20,277 nt of DNA from Promethearchaeota archaeon (GCA_004524385.1 SDNM01000002.1:1-20277); one strand, 5' to 3'. Positions 1 to 7,880 are shown, numbered from the stretch's first letter. The notes: generated by a model not told the origin, from the letters alone. Numbers and translations are program-made.

Positions 1-687
1 GTGCCTCCTTCATTTATTCCATCAAGTATAATCGCTTTAAGCATCGCAATTGTCTTAATCATCATTAGTGGATTAGAACCAAAAGAGTTGATTTCAAAAA
101 TAGATTTTGAGCTGATTTTTTATCTTTTAGGTATATTTATTATTGCAGGAGCGATCGAAATTACTGGTATTACTAAATTATTAGGAAAAGCTTTAACAAA
201 TTTAGGGGGTGATAGTTTCTTATTTCAATTAATTTTAATATTATGGATATCTGCTTTTTTAAGTAGCACGATCGATAATATCCCGATTACAAAAGTATTA
301 ATTCCAGTTGTAGGGAGTATGTCTTCAAATGAGACTTTGGAAAATAAAAATTTAATGTTCTATAGCCTCGCAATAGGAGCAAATTGGGGAGATAATTTAA
401 CTCCCTTGGGAGATAATATATTAGTTTTTAATATTGCCGAACAAAATAAGCGTCCGATTAGTTTTAAACAATTCTTTAAATTAGGATTCATAACCACTAT
501 TTTTCAGTTATCCCTCATTACAGTAATATTTATTTTGATATATCAATTTATTATTGGGATTGTTATTTGTCTGACTATTTCATTAATAATTATTTTTATT
601 TATTTAACCCAAAAATTTGGTCCAAGCGCTTTAAGATTAAAAATTAATAAATTCATTAATAAAATTAGATATAAAATTATAAGGTGA
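1..687 (+). CDS. ArsB/NhaD/citrate-type (ion transporter superfamily) permease, C-terminal part
   Basis: This is an integral membrane transporter, probably moving an anion or exchanging Na+/H+. The 228 visible residues are almost entirely hydrophobic, with about six membrane segments. They carry two paired signature stretches of the ion-transporter superfamily: a re-entrant loop like AFLSSTIDNIPITKVLIP near residues 84-101, and GANWGDNLTPLGDN near residues 123-136. Family members are normally 400 residues or more with two such halves, so what is seen is the C-terminal half. The GTG at base 1 is simply where the window begins and is not evidence of a start. The gene ends in TGA, which overlaps the ribosome binding site of the next reading frame. 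That next frame is the same frame as this one (see the Roadblock gene). The substrate cannot be assigned. Confidence 0.75.
   Translation: MPPSFIPSSIIALSIAIVLIIISGLEPKELISKIDFELIFYLLGIFIIAGAIEITGITKLLGKALTNLGGDSFLFQLILILWISAFLSSTIDNIPITKVLIPVVGSMSSNETLENKNLMFYSLAIGANWGDNLTPLGDNILVFNIAEQNKRPISFKQFFKLGFITTIFQLSLITVIFILIYQFIIGIVICLTISLIIIFIYLTQKFGPSALRLKINKFINKIRYKIIR
681..687 (+). promoter_or_regulatory. Shine-Dalgarno site AAGGTGA before the Roadblock gene
   Basis: AAGGTGA is complementary to the usual archaeal 16S rRNA tail and overlaps the TGA stop of the transporter. It ends 6 nt before CTG at 694, but 66 nt before the first in-frame ATG (754). That placement argues that translation begins near 694. 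Confidence 0.5.
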
Positions 688-693
688 TTAAAA

Positions 694-1338
694 CTGGTTT
701 GGAAAAATGTTAAACGTATCAAAGCGGCGTTACCAGAAGTTATTCATATAGCTATGTTCTATAATAATGGAACCGTTTTCGATACCACATTTGACTACAA
801 TATTAATATTCCAAAATTGGGGGAACATCTTGCGGAATTATTAAATCAAATGCGAAAAATATATGAAACTTGTAGCTACTCATTAGAGAAATATTCAAAG
901 CTTATAATTGAAACAGATGATATTTCAGTAATTATATTAAAATTAGGAGAAGATAGTAATATTGTTCTGTTTTTCAAAAAAGAAAAAGAGGAAGGTTTAA
1001 AATTAAAACCAATAAAGCGGTATATAACAAAAATAGAAGAATTAATCGACGCAGATAAATTCGACTTACTAGTGCAAGAGATGGAAACTAAAGAAGGAAT
1101 TCTAAAAAACCTTAAAAAAACTCTCATTTCAAAACGAGATCAACTCAATATATTAAAGAGTAAATTTGAAACAATTGATGAAACATCAAAAAATGAAATA
1201 AAAGAAATTTCAAAAGAGATAGAAGATCTTGAAAGTAGTTGCTCTGAATTACAAATGGAGATTGAAATCAAAGAAAAGGAAGTAGAAGAAATAACTGAAA
1301 AAATTGAAATTGAGAGAAAAAAAGAATTACTAGAGTAA
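694..1338 (+). CDS. Roadblock/LC7-domain protein with C-terminal coiled coil
   Basis: Roadblock/LC7 domains are small dimerising platforms for small GTPases and are expanded in Asgard archaea. Residues 1-110 show the fold's layout: an N-terminal helix (VWKNVKRIKAALPEV), a strand with a glycine turn (IHIAMFYNNGTVFD), a long central helix (LGEHLAELLNQMRKIYE), then strands such as KLIIETDDISVIILKLGE and NIVLFFKKE. Residues about 115-214 are highly charged heptad-like sequence, a long coiled coil. The first ATG in frame (754) would remove the first helix and strand, so I place the start at CTG 694, 6 nt after a good Shine-Dalgarno site. No ATG, GTG or TTG exists between the upstream TGA and 754. 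The frame is identical to that of the transporter, so a fusion broken by one TGA is the alternative. Domain assignment is by eye. Confidence 0.65.
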   Translation: MVWKNVKRIKAALPEVIHIAMFYNNGTVFDTTFDYNINIPKLGEHLAELLNQMRKIYETCSYSLEKYSKLIIETDDISVIILKLGEDSNIVLFFKKEKEEGLKLKPIKRYITKIEELIDADKFDLLVQEMETKEGILKNLKKTLISKRDQLNILKSKFETIDETSKNEIKEISKEIEDLESSCSELQMEIEIKEKEVEEITEKIEIERKKELLE

Positions 1339-1625
1339 AATATTTATCTTTTATATTAAAATTAAATAAAAAGCCTAATATTATAATCTTAGATCTTTTT
1401 CTATTATCAACTTATTATATTAGAATTTGTTAAGATGCGATAAAAAACATATAGAATCTTTTTTATGGTTTATTTTATTAATCGTTAAAATTAAAAGAGA
1501 TCTTTATACTTTAAGATTTGAGAATTTAGAATTTATTTTATAAATAATTTCTCAGAAAAAAATGAATTAATTTAATAATTATTCATTTATAGTATTAATC
1601 GTAAATAATAAGTCTAGAATCAAAA

Positions 1626-1832
1626 ATGAAATTTAAAATATTTACAGGTAAAGATTTTAGTAAAATAGAAGAAAGAATTAATAATTGGTTAGAAGAAAAT
1701 CCGAATATAAAAATTATTCATGTCGGTCAATCAACCCAATTTTTAACTGAGAAATATCCGAGCCATACGATAATTTCAGTATTTTACGAAAAGGAGAGTC
1801 AGAAATCCATAGAAACAGATGATTATATTTAA
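1626..1832 (+). CDS. small acidic hypothetical protein, 68 aa
   Basis: The family is not recognised with certainty. The order strand (MKFKIFTGK), helix (FSKIEERINNWLEENP), strand (NIKIIHVGQST), strand (HTIISVFYEKE) resembles small alpha/beta proteins of about 60 residues found widely in bacteria and archaea, some annotated as Cse60-like; I would not press that name. The ATG start follows an AT-rich stretch with no clear Shine-Dalgarno, so it may be leaderless. It stands alone between the Roadblock gene (287 nt upstream) and the convergent kinase gene. The preceding gap (1339-1625) is AT-rich and shows no other recognisable gene. The regular strand-helix-strand pattern is what makes me accept it as real despite its size. 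Confidence 0.55.
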   Translation: MKFKIFTGKDFSKIEERINNWLEENPNIKIIHVGQSTQFLTEKYPSHTIISVFYEKESQKSIETDDYI

Positions 1833-1884
1833 ATAAGAGTTATTATAATTTGCTCGTCCAGTTAAATGTTTTTCTCCAGATCCT

Positions 1885-1947
1885 CAATCTCCGCTTAATC
1901 GTCAAATATCACTAATTTTATCGATTTTTCTTAATTTAGAAATAATT
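1885..1947 (-). pseudogene. decayed fragment of an Lrp/AsnC-type gene, direct repeat of part of the Lrp gene at 3171-3233
   Basis: By my count 54 of 63 bases match 3171-3233 without gaps, including an exact 17-base run (1885-1901 and 3171-3187). On the minus strand it reads as SKLRKIDKISDI-stop-RLSGD-stop. The intact gene has SELKNIEEISNIWRLSGDC, so the Trp and one Cys codon have become TGA. Similarity fades on both sides. The two copies lie in the same orientation on either side of the GHMP kinase gene, so this is probably what remains of a tandem or paralogous regulator gene. It lies just beyond the kinase stop codon. Confidence 0.6.
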
Positions 1948-1963
1948 ATTTTTAAAATATATA

Positions 1964-2911
1964 TTAATAATTGAAAATATCAAAAATCCACGCCCTTCCT
2001 CCTGCTTCTTCAATAGCCTTAACAACTTCTTTTTGTTTTCCGGGGCATATTGCTAACATACATCCTCCTCCACCAGCACCCATTTGTTTAGCTCCTAAAG
2101 CACCTGCCTCAATAGAAGCTTCGCATAGCTTTAAAATTTTTTTTGTCTCTGCTTTTAAGATAATTTCTTGTTCTTGTTGGTTATTCATTAATTCTCCCAA
2201 TTTTTTAAAGTCACTCTTCAATAAGGCTTTTTTTCCTTCATAGACACCTTCTTCTATGACTTTAAATGCCGCTAAGGTTGCGGGATCTTTTTCTTTTATT
2301 TGAGTCTTAACTCTATTTAAAACAGAAGCCGCCTTCCTCTCTTCCATAGAATTGCCGACAACAATCGGCATATTTTTAATATTAATGGGCTCAACTCCAG
2401 GATTATTATAATCAGTTCGGATAAAAACTACACCACCATAAGCGATTGTATATTGGTCTAATCGACCACACATAATACCTAAATCATGATTCTCGCCTAA
2501 GTATGCCAACTCCGCAATATCAGCAGTACTGAGTTCTAAATCATAAGCTTCTTTAATTGCTTTTATGAAACCTATTGATACCGCTGCTGAGGTTGACAAT
2601 CCCGCACCGATTGGAATATCCGATTTCACCTCTAAATTAAATCCTTGATTTATATATTCTTTTAACCTATCATATAATACAACCCAATAGGCTAAATCTA
2701 TGTCTCGAGGAGGAGATTCTCCTATATTAAATTTCGTCCTCTCATTTGTATTATAACTATAGAATTCAATTACATCATCATTTCTACTTTCATAATTAAC
2801 TGTCATCATTAAATCTATTGCCATACCAATAACAGGCTTCTCCAAAAGATCCACCTTGTCACCCATAAGACAAATCCGGCCGGGAATTTTAACTGAAACC
2901 TTATCTTTCAT
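1964..2911 (-). CDS. GHMP-superfamily sugar kinase (galactokinase-like)
   Basis: This is predicted to phosphorylate a sugar or sugar-like alcohol at the expense of ATP in the cytoplasm. All three GHMP motifs are present in the 315 residues. Motif 1 is PGRICLMGDKVDLLEK (10-25). Motif 2, the phosphate-binding loop, is PIGAGLSTSAAVS (100-112). Motif 3 is KQMGAGGGGCML (275-286). An Asp in GRLDQY (D152) sits where galactokinases and mevalonate kinases have their catalytic Asp. Motif 1 departs from the galactokinase form GxxxLIGEHxDY: the EH pair is DK and the Tyr is Leu. The substrate is therefore uncertain; galactokinase, other hexokinase-like or glycero-sugar kinases are possible. Length is normal for a compact archaeal GHMP kinase. 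The start is ATG, with no clear Shine-Dalgarno. An Lrp-type regulator lies 132 nt upstream on the same strand. Confidence 0.8.
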   Translation of the reverse strand: MKDKVSVKIPGRICLMGDKVDLLEKPVIGMAIDLMMTVNYESRNDDVIEFYSYNTNERTKFNIGESPPRDIDLAYWVVLYDRLKEYINQGFNLEVKSDIPIGAGLSTSAAVSIGFIKAIKEAYDLELSTADIAELAYLGENHDLGIMCGRLDQYTIAYGGVVFIRTDYNNPGVEPINIKNMPIVVGNSMEERKAASVLNRVKTQIKEKDPATLAAFKVIEEGVYEGKKALLKSDFKKLGELMNNQQEQEIILKAETKKILKLCEASIEAGALGAKQMGAGGGGCMLAICPGKQKEVVKAIEEAGGRAWIFDIFNY

Positions 2912-3043
2912 TTTAACGACTTATCTGCTATTAGAATTACATTAGTATAATTAATGAGAGTATATTAAATTAAGCAAGCCTTAATTAATCTTGGATTAGA
3001 ACTTATATATAATTCCTATAAAAAAATAGAATCTCTGGCTCAG

Positions 3044-3430
3044 TCATTTTATTACGTCAGTGATAAAGCATGTCTCTGCGATTTTTATTCCTTCAATTTG
3101 ACTGATTTTATCTTCTATTAAAGGATTAAATTCTTCTATCGAATCAATTTCAATCATCATAAATAAGCCACAATCTCCGCTTAATCGCCAAATATTGCTA
3201 ATTTCCTCGATATTTTTTAATTCAGATATAATTTTTTTTATTTGTTTAAAATTTGGCTCAATTTTTACCGTAGCGCGGGTTTTAGGCTTCGAATTGATGT
3301 TATACTCAATCGTGAACTTTTCAATAACTCCTTCTTGTACTAATTTTTTGACACGGCGTCGAACTGTTGCCTCAGTCTTTCCAATCTTTTTAGAGATTTC
3401 ATTGAACGATACTCGACTATCATGTTTCAA
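3044..3430 (-). CDS. Lrp/AsnC-family transcriptional regulator
   Basis: A DNA-binding regulator of the archaeal Lrp type. It has an N-terminal winged helix-turn-helix (SFNEISKKIGKTEATVRRRV, then KLVQEGVIEKF). This is followed by an alpha/beta (RAM-like) effector domain containing NIWRLSGDCGLFMMIEI, where the family typically has a TGDYD-like motif; here the Asp-Tyr is Cys-Gly. TTG at 3430 is the only canonical start in frame, but the family's first helix is encoded upstream of it (DVIDLKIIEELKHD, from about 3460), and the frame stays open to TAA at 3487-3485. Only ATT (3466) or ATA codons could serve as starts there. Position suggests control of the kinase gene downstream or of itself. A degraded partial copy lies at 1885-1947. 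Confidence 0.8.
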   Translation of the reverse strand: MKHDSRVSFNEISKKIGKTEATVRRRVKKLVQEGVIEKFTIEYNINSKPKTRATVKIEPNFKQIKKIISELKNIEEISNIWRLSGDCGLFMMIEIDSIEEFNPLIEDKISQIEGIKIAETCFITDVIK

Positions 3431-3487
3431 TTCCTCTATTATCTTTAAGTCTATTACGTCTATAATTACATCAACTTCTTTTATTTA

Positions 3488-3853
3488 AAAAATGATAATT
3501 ATTAATAATAAAAAGATTAAAAGAGTTATTAAATTTTTACATTTCTAGTTAAAAAAGCGACATAAAAATATCCTTAGGAAAAAAAATTATGTTATTTTAA
3601 CAAAAAATGATCAAAAGTTACCAAAAAAAACCCAATAGTAATCAAAAAATTTCATTCTAAAACCATATAAACAAATATCAATAGACTTTTTCTTATCTAT
3701 TTCTCATTAATAATTAAGAAATAGTTCTCATTACTTTACTCCGCCATTTCTACAAAAATGGTTTTTTTACCTTCTAAAATTATTTTAATAATTCTCTATA
3801 ACTATCTTATTATAAGTCAAATTAATTATATAGAATCAAAAAAAGGGATTTTT
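3488..3853. other. intergenic region between divergent genes
   Basis: About 370 nt of AT-rich DNA between the Lrp gene (minus) and the first EFR1 gene (plus). It must hold both promoters, and several TATA-like stretches exist (for example around 3820-3832). None stands out enough to call. The open frame running into the EFR1 gene from 3758 translates to hydrophobic low-complexity sequence unlike any flavodoxin N-terminus, and I regard it as non-coding. No RNA gene or repeat array was seen. Confidence 0.5.
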
Positions 3854-4714
3854 ATGAATGTGTTAATTATATATTTTTCACAAACTGGCGGAACTGAAAA
3901 AATAGCTAAAATGATCCAAAAAGGTATATTGAATAGTGGAAATAAATGCGAAATTGTTAAAATAAAAAGCGTTGATACCAATCGTTTAAAAGATTTTGAC
4001 TTAATTGGTATTGGAACTCCAACTTTTTTCTATAGAGAGCCAATTAACGTTCGCACTTTTATTCAAAAAATGGAAAACATGGATGGAAAGCATAGTTTTA
4101 TTTTCTCTACACATGGAAGTTTAATTGGCAATACTTTTTATTACATGAATGAAGAATTAATGAAAAAGCATTATCTAGTAGTAGGTACTTTTGATTCTTA
4201 TTCAGAATCATCTATTCAATTTTATCCAAAAATTATGCATACAATTAAACATCCTGATGATATTGAGCTTAAAGAAGCAGAAGATTTTGGAGAAAACATC
4301 TGCAACATTAGCTTAAGAGTCAAAAACGGAGAATCAGATTTGATTCCTAAATTTGAATTAATTGAAAAGACTTGGTGGGCAAAACAATCAAAAGTTTTAA
4401 CACCAGAATTATTGAGGAAATTTTATCCTAAGTTTAAAATAAATATAGATAAATGCGTCAAATGCTTAACTTGTCAAGAAAATTGTCCTGTCGATGCGAT
4501 AAATGTAGAAGTAAATCCTCCAGAAATTCAAAAAGAAGGTTGCATATTTTGTGCGTACTGTGAAAAACTATGTCCCGAAGGAGCAATTGAAGCGGACTGG
4601 ACTATGACGAGACAAGGTGCGAAAGGAAACTTAAAAGGGTACGTTAACGCTTTAAAAGAGGCAGAATTACAAGGAAAATTTCGACCTTATGTTGATTACG
4701 AGAAAATTATATAA
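3854..4714 (+). CDS. EFR1-type flavodoxin/ferredoxin fusion protein (first copy)
   Basis: A 286-residue electron-transfer protein. Residues 1-170 form a flavodoxin-like domain opening with IIYFSQTGGTEKIAKMI, the FMN phosphate-binding loop. Residues 195-245 form a bacterial-type ferredoxin with two CxxCxxCxxxCP motifs (C201, C204, C207, C211 and C230, C233, C236, C240), enough for two 4Fe-4S clusters. I chose ATG 3854 over an upstream in-frame ATG because AGGG (3844-3847) lies at proper distance and because the flavodoxin beta-strand starts exactly there. Family members are usually found beside varied oxidoreductases and are presumed to supply low-potential electrons. It is the first gene of the plus-strand sugar cluster, and a diverged paralogue lies at 8812-9624. 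The redox partner is unknown. Confidence 0.85.
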   Translation: MNVLIIYFSQTGGTEKIAKMIQKGILNSGNKCEIVKIKSVDTNRLKDFDLIGIGTPTFFYREPINVRTFIQKMENMDGKHSFIFSTHGSLIGNTFYYMNEELMKKHYLVVGTFDSYSESSIQFYPKIMHTIKHPDDIELKEAEDFGENICNISLRVKNGESDLIPKFELIEKTWWAKQSKVLTPELLRKFYPKFKINIDKCVKCLTCQENCPVDAINVEVNPPEIQKEGCIFCAYCEKLCPEGAIEADWTMTRQGAKGNLKGYVNALKEAELQGKFRPYVDYEKII

Positions 4715-4774
4715 TTTTTAAAATAGTTAGTTTTTTAAAAAAACAGATATAAGACGTTATTTAACTAAATTAAT

Positions 4775-4787
4775 GGTGATATGATTG
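4775..4787 (+). promoter_or_regulatory. GGTGAT Shine-Dalgarno and TTG start of the sulfatase-fold gene
   Basis: GGTGA at 4775-4779 lies 5 nt before TTG 4785, which opens the sulfatase frame. The nearby ATG at 4781 is out of frame and stops after four codons, so TTG is the better start. Confidence 0.6.
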
Positions 4788-6236
4788 GAAAATAAAAGTA
4801 AAAATATAATAGTTTTTATGCTGGATTCTCTAAGACCTGATCATTTAGGGTGTAACGGCTGTGAAATAGCAAAAACGCCTAATATTGATAAGTTAGCCGA
4901 AAATGGAATTAATTTTACTAATGCTTATTCCGAATTTCCTTTTACAATCCCTACAAGAACAGCTTTAACGGCAGGGATTTATACACATACTAATAGACCT
5001 TGGATGCCGATGAAAGATTACGATCTCCATGTTAGTAAGTTATTGCAAAGGAAAAAGAAATATAACACCGCTTTATTTGGGGATAGCCCAATGACTGTTG
5101 ATCTTTTTAATTGTCATATTGGATTCAAAGATTATAAACATTCTAAGTATGGAAAATGTCAACCAAATGTTTCCAATGCTTATAATTCAGAAATAAAAAT
5201 TAACGATTATATTTGGGGCGATGAAAATTTAGATCCCAAATTAAAAACACGCGAGTTGCCCCTTGAAATCGAAGAATGGTTATTTAGAAATACATTAGCG
5301 AATGAATATTATTTAGAAAAAACACTAGGTTTGAGGCGTGCAGAAGTTGTTACAAATTGGGCTTTAGAATGGCTCGATAACCTAGAAAATGTTAAAGAAA
5401 ATCCATTCTTTCTTTGGATTGATCACTTTGAACCACATGAGCCTTGGTTAGCACCTGAAAAATTTTTAAAACCTTTTAAACATTTAATGGATGATTCTGA
5501 AGGAATTTGTCCTATGCCACCTGCTGATTCAACCCTCCTTTCGGAGGGAGTAATTAAAAACCTATTAGCTCATGTGCATGCTACTAATTACGAAGTTGAT
5601 ATGGAAGTTGGAAGAGTTCTACAAAAAATTGACGATTTAGGGTTAACTGATGACACCCTATTTATTGTAATAAGCGATCATGGAGAGCCGTATGGAGAAC
5701 ACGGAAGAATTAGAAAATATGGGATAGTCCTCTATGATGAGCTAGCAAAGATTCCTTTTATTGTTAAAGGGCCTAGTTTTGATAAGGGAAGAAAAATGGA
5801 CACATTATTAACAACTCCCGATATTTCGGGATTCTTTTTGGAAACAGCAGGAATAAATATACACAAGGATATGGAATCACTCTCGTTATATCCTGCAATC
5901 AACGATAAGAATACGGAGATAGATGCTGTTCATGATATGATTTTTTTTGGTGCCTTTCAAATCAGAGCTGGTTGTAGAACTCCACAATGGAAATTTATTG
6001 ATAATAGAGGTGAAAAAGGCGGAATGGACGAATTATATAACCTAATTAATGACCCTGAGGAAAAGAATAATTTAATTAACGAGGAATCCGAAATTGCCCA
6101 AGCTTTATGCAAAGATGTATGGGAGTTTGGTATGAAATGGGCAAGGCAGCTTGCTTTTAGAGACCATCCCCTCGACCCCTTTACAAAAATTAAGATGAAA
6201 AAAACTATGGGAAAGAATTTCAAAAAACTAATGTAG
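4785..6236 (+). CDS. sulfatase/alkaline-phosphatase-superfamily hydrolase with Thr in the nucleophile position
   Basis: The 483 residues follow the sulfatase plan. The first metal motif is FMLDSLRPDHLGCNG (D14). The nucleophile loop is SEFPFTIPTRTALTAG (T54-x-P56-x-R58). A central metal/substrate segment is WIDHFEPHEPW (211-221). The second metal motif is SDHGEPYGEHG (D298, H299), and a typical C-terminal part has the LYNLINDPEEKNNL segment. True sulfatases need Cys or Ser in CxPxR for conversion to formylglycine; here it is Thr. Thr is the natural nucleophile in phosphodiesterases and phosphotransferases of the same superfamily, so a phosphate or phosphonate ester substrate is as plausible as a sulfate ester. 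There is no signal peptide, so it is cytoplasmic. It is followed after 9 nt by the xylulokinase, whose ribosome binding site overlaps this stop codon, indicating co-translation. Confidence 0.85.
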   Translation: MENKSKNIIVFMLDSLRPDHLGCNGCEIAKTPNIDKLAENGINFTNAYSEFPFTIPTRTALTAGIYTHTNRPWMPMKDYDLHVSKLLQRKKKYNTALFGDSPMTVDLFNCHIGFKDYKHSKYGKCQPNVSNAYNSEIKINDYIWGDENLDPKLKTRELPLEIEEWLFRNTLANEYYLEKTLGLRRAEVVTNWALEWLDNLENVKENPFFLWIDHFEPHEPWLAPEKFLKPFKHLMDDSEGICPMPPADSTLLSEGVIKNLLAHVHATNYEVDMEVGRVLQKIDDLGLTDDTLFIVISDHGEPYGEHGRIRKYGIVLYDELAKIPFIVKGPSFDKGRKMDTLLTTPDISGFFLETAGINIHKDMESLSLYPAINDKNTEIDAVHDMIFFGAFQIRAGCRTPQWKFIDNRGEKGGMDELYNLINDPEEKNNLINEESEIAQALCKDVWEFGMKWARQLAFRDHPLDPFTKIKMKKTMGKNFKKLM

Positions 6237-6245
6237 GGTTTTTTT

Positions 6246-7880
6246 ATGAATGACTATTTCCTTGGATTAGACTGTTCAACTCAGAGTCTAACTGGTGTTA
6301 TTATTGATTTTGACTCAGGAGAAGTTATATTTAGAAATAAAATAAACTATGATGTGGATTTACCACTCTATAAAACTCAAAATGGCGTTGTGATTCATGA
6401 GGATCCAAAGATTGTTCACTCTTACCCCTTGATGTGGGTAGAATCCTTAGAATTATTATTTGAAAAATTTGCCCAAAATAATATTCCAATTGAAAAAATT
6501 AAAGGAATCTCTGGATCTGGTCAACAACACGGAACAGTCTATTTAAATGATAAGTTCGAGAAAGGGCTTCAAAATTTAAAATCAAGTGAACCACTATCTA
6601 AGCAATTAGAAAATACATTTTCTCGTAAAACTAGTCCAATTTGGATGGATAGTAGTACTACTAAACAGTGTAAAGAAATTCGCGAATCTCTTGGCGGAAT
6701 AGAAGCTACTATTAAAATTACTGGCTCTAATACCTACGAGAGATTTTCTGGACCTCAAATTAGAAAATTTTATCAAGAAAATTCCGAAGCTTATAATAAT
6801 ACCAAAATAATCCATCTTGTTAGTTCATTTATGGCATCAATTTTATTGGGTAAAAATGCTCCAATAGATAATTCAGATGGAGCAGGCATGAATTTAATGA
6901 ATATAAAGACAAAAAAATGGGATAATCGAGCTTTAGATGCCACAGCTCCTAATTTAAAGCAAAAATTGCCTTCTCTTGCAAATTCTTATGATATTATAGG
7001 TAAAATATCTCCTTATTTCGCAAAGAAATTTCATTTTAATCCTGAAACTCTTATAATTGCTTGGTCTGGTGATAATCCAAATAGTTTAATTGGTGTTGGC
7101 TTAGTTAATAAAGGTAAAGTGGCTATAAGTTTGGGGACCAGCGATACATATTTCGGCTATTTAAAGAAGTTATATTTAGATTTGAATGCTGAAGGTCATG
7201 TTTTTGGTTCTCCTACAGGAGATTATATGAGCTTAATTTGTTTTAAAAATGGATCTTTAGCAAGAGAAATGATTAAAGATAGATTTAATTTAGATTGGAA
7301 TCAATTTTCCAAGATATTAAATAAAACTCCTATGGGAAATTTCGGAAAAATAATGTTACCCTATTTTTTTCCTGAAATTGTTCCATTAGTGTTAAATCCT
7401 AAAGTATACAGGTTTGGTTTTGATGAGAATGACTTGGAAGGGAATGTAAGAGCGATAATAGAAGCCCAATTCCTCTCAATGAGACTGCATTCCCGATGGA
7501 TTGGTGAAAAACCAACAGAAATTTACGCAACTGGAGGTGCGTCAGCTAATAAAGATATCTTAAAAGTCGCCGCTAATATTTTTAATACTACCATTCGACG
7601 ATTTGAAATTACAGACTCGGCTGCTTTAGGGGCAGCTTTTAGAAGCGCTAAATCCTACTACGACTTCACTGACAATGATATTGAAAAAAAATGGGAAATT
7701 ATATTGAATAAATTCCTAAAATTTCAAGATAGCATTGTTATCGAACCAGATAAGGGATATAACGAATTATACGATGATATGCTTGAGCTTTATAGAAAAT
7801 GTGAGGATTTTATTTTAAGAAATGGTGAAGATCCAGAACATTTTCGAAAAAAATTTATTAAAAAATATTTTCCATCTTAA
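6246..7880 (+). CDS. xylulokinase-like FGGY kinase, animal XYLB type
   Basis: Predicted to phosphorylate D-xylulose or a related ketose with ATP, feeding the pentose phosphates. The 544 residues contain YFLGLDCSTQSL (4-15, first ATPase phosphate loop), SGSGQQHGTVY (89-99), PIWMDSSTT (131-139), a long block with YERFSGPQIRKFYQ and SDGAGMNLMNI, WSGDNPNS with D276 as the expected catalytic base, SLGTSDT (295-301) and ATGGASANKDIL (428-439). From memory, the run of segments (MWVESLE, GQQHG, WMDSSTT, YERFSG, SDGAGMNL, GDNPNSL, SLGTSDT, CFKNGSL) follows human xylulose kinase much more closely than E. coli XylB, and the length also fits XYLB. The start is ATG, with AGGG overlapping the stop of the previous gene. 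Substrate by homology only. Confidence 0.85.
   Translation: MNDYFLGLDCSTQSLTGVIIDFDSGEVIFRNKINYDVDLPLYKTQNGVVIHEDPKIVHSYPLMWVESLELLFEKFAQNNIPIEKIKGISGSGQQHGTVYLNDKFEKGLQNLKSSEPLSKQLENTFSRKTSPIWMDSSTTKQCKEIRESLGGIEATIKITGSNTYERFSGPQIRKFYQENSEAYNNTKIIHLVSSFMASILLGKNAPIDNSDGAGMNLMNIKTKKWDNRALDATAPNLKQKLPSLANSYDIIGKISPYFAKKFHFNPETLIIAWSGDNPNSLIGVGLVNKGKVAISLGTSDTYFGYLKKLYLDLNAEGHVFGSPTGDYMSLICFKNGSLAREMIKDRFNLDWNQFSKILNKTPMGNFGKIMLPYFFPEIVPLVLNPKVYRFGFDENDLEGNVRAIIEAQFLSMRLHSRWIGEKPTEIYATGGASANKDILKVAANIFNTTIRRFEITDSAALGAAFRSAKSYYDFTDNDIEKKWEIILNKFLKFQDSIVIEPDKGYNELYDDMLELYRKCEDFILRNGEDPEHFRKKFIKKYFPS

Noticed and set aside
685..687. TGA recoding (selenocysteine or Trp) as a general feature
   Set aside because: Trp is encoded by TGG throughout, TGA also ends the Lrp gene normally, and no Cys-type active site surrounds the TGA at 685.
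876..1127. Long open frames on the strand opposite to real genes (for example here, at 1971-2243, 5957-6223, 6606-6815, 8476-8724, 14800-15063 and 16553-16837)
   Set aside because: They mirror well-supported genes and translate to Ser/Ile/Phe-rich sequence without domain features.
3758..3853. N-terminal extension of the first EFR1 protein starting at ATG 3758
   Set aside because: It reads as hydrophobic low-complexity sequence, while a proper ribosome binding site and the flavodoxin start coincide with ATG 3854.
4781..4795. ATG at 4781 as start of a gene
   Set aside because: Out of frame with the sulfatase-fold gene and stops after four codons.
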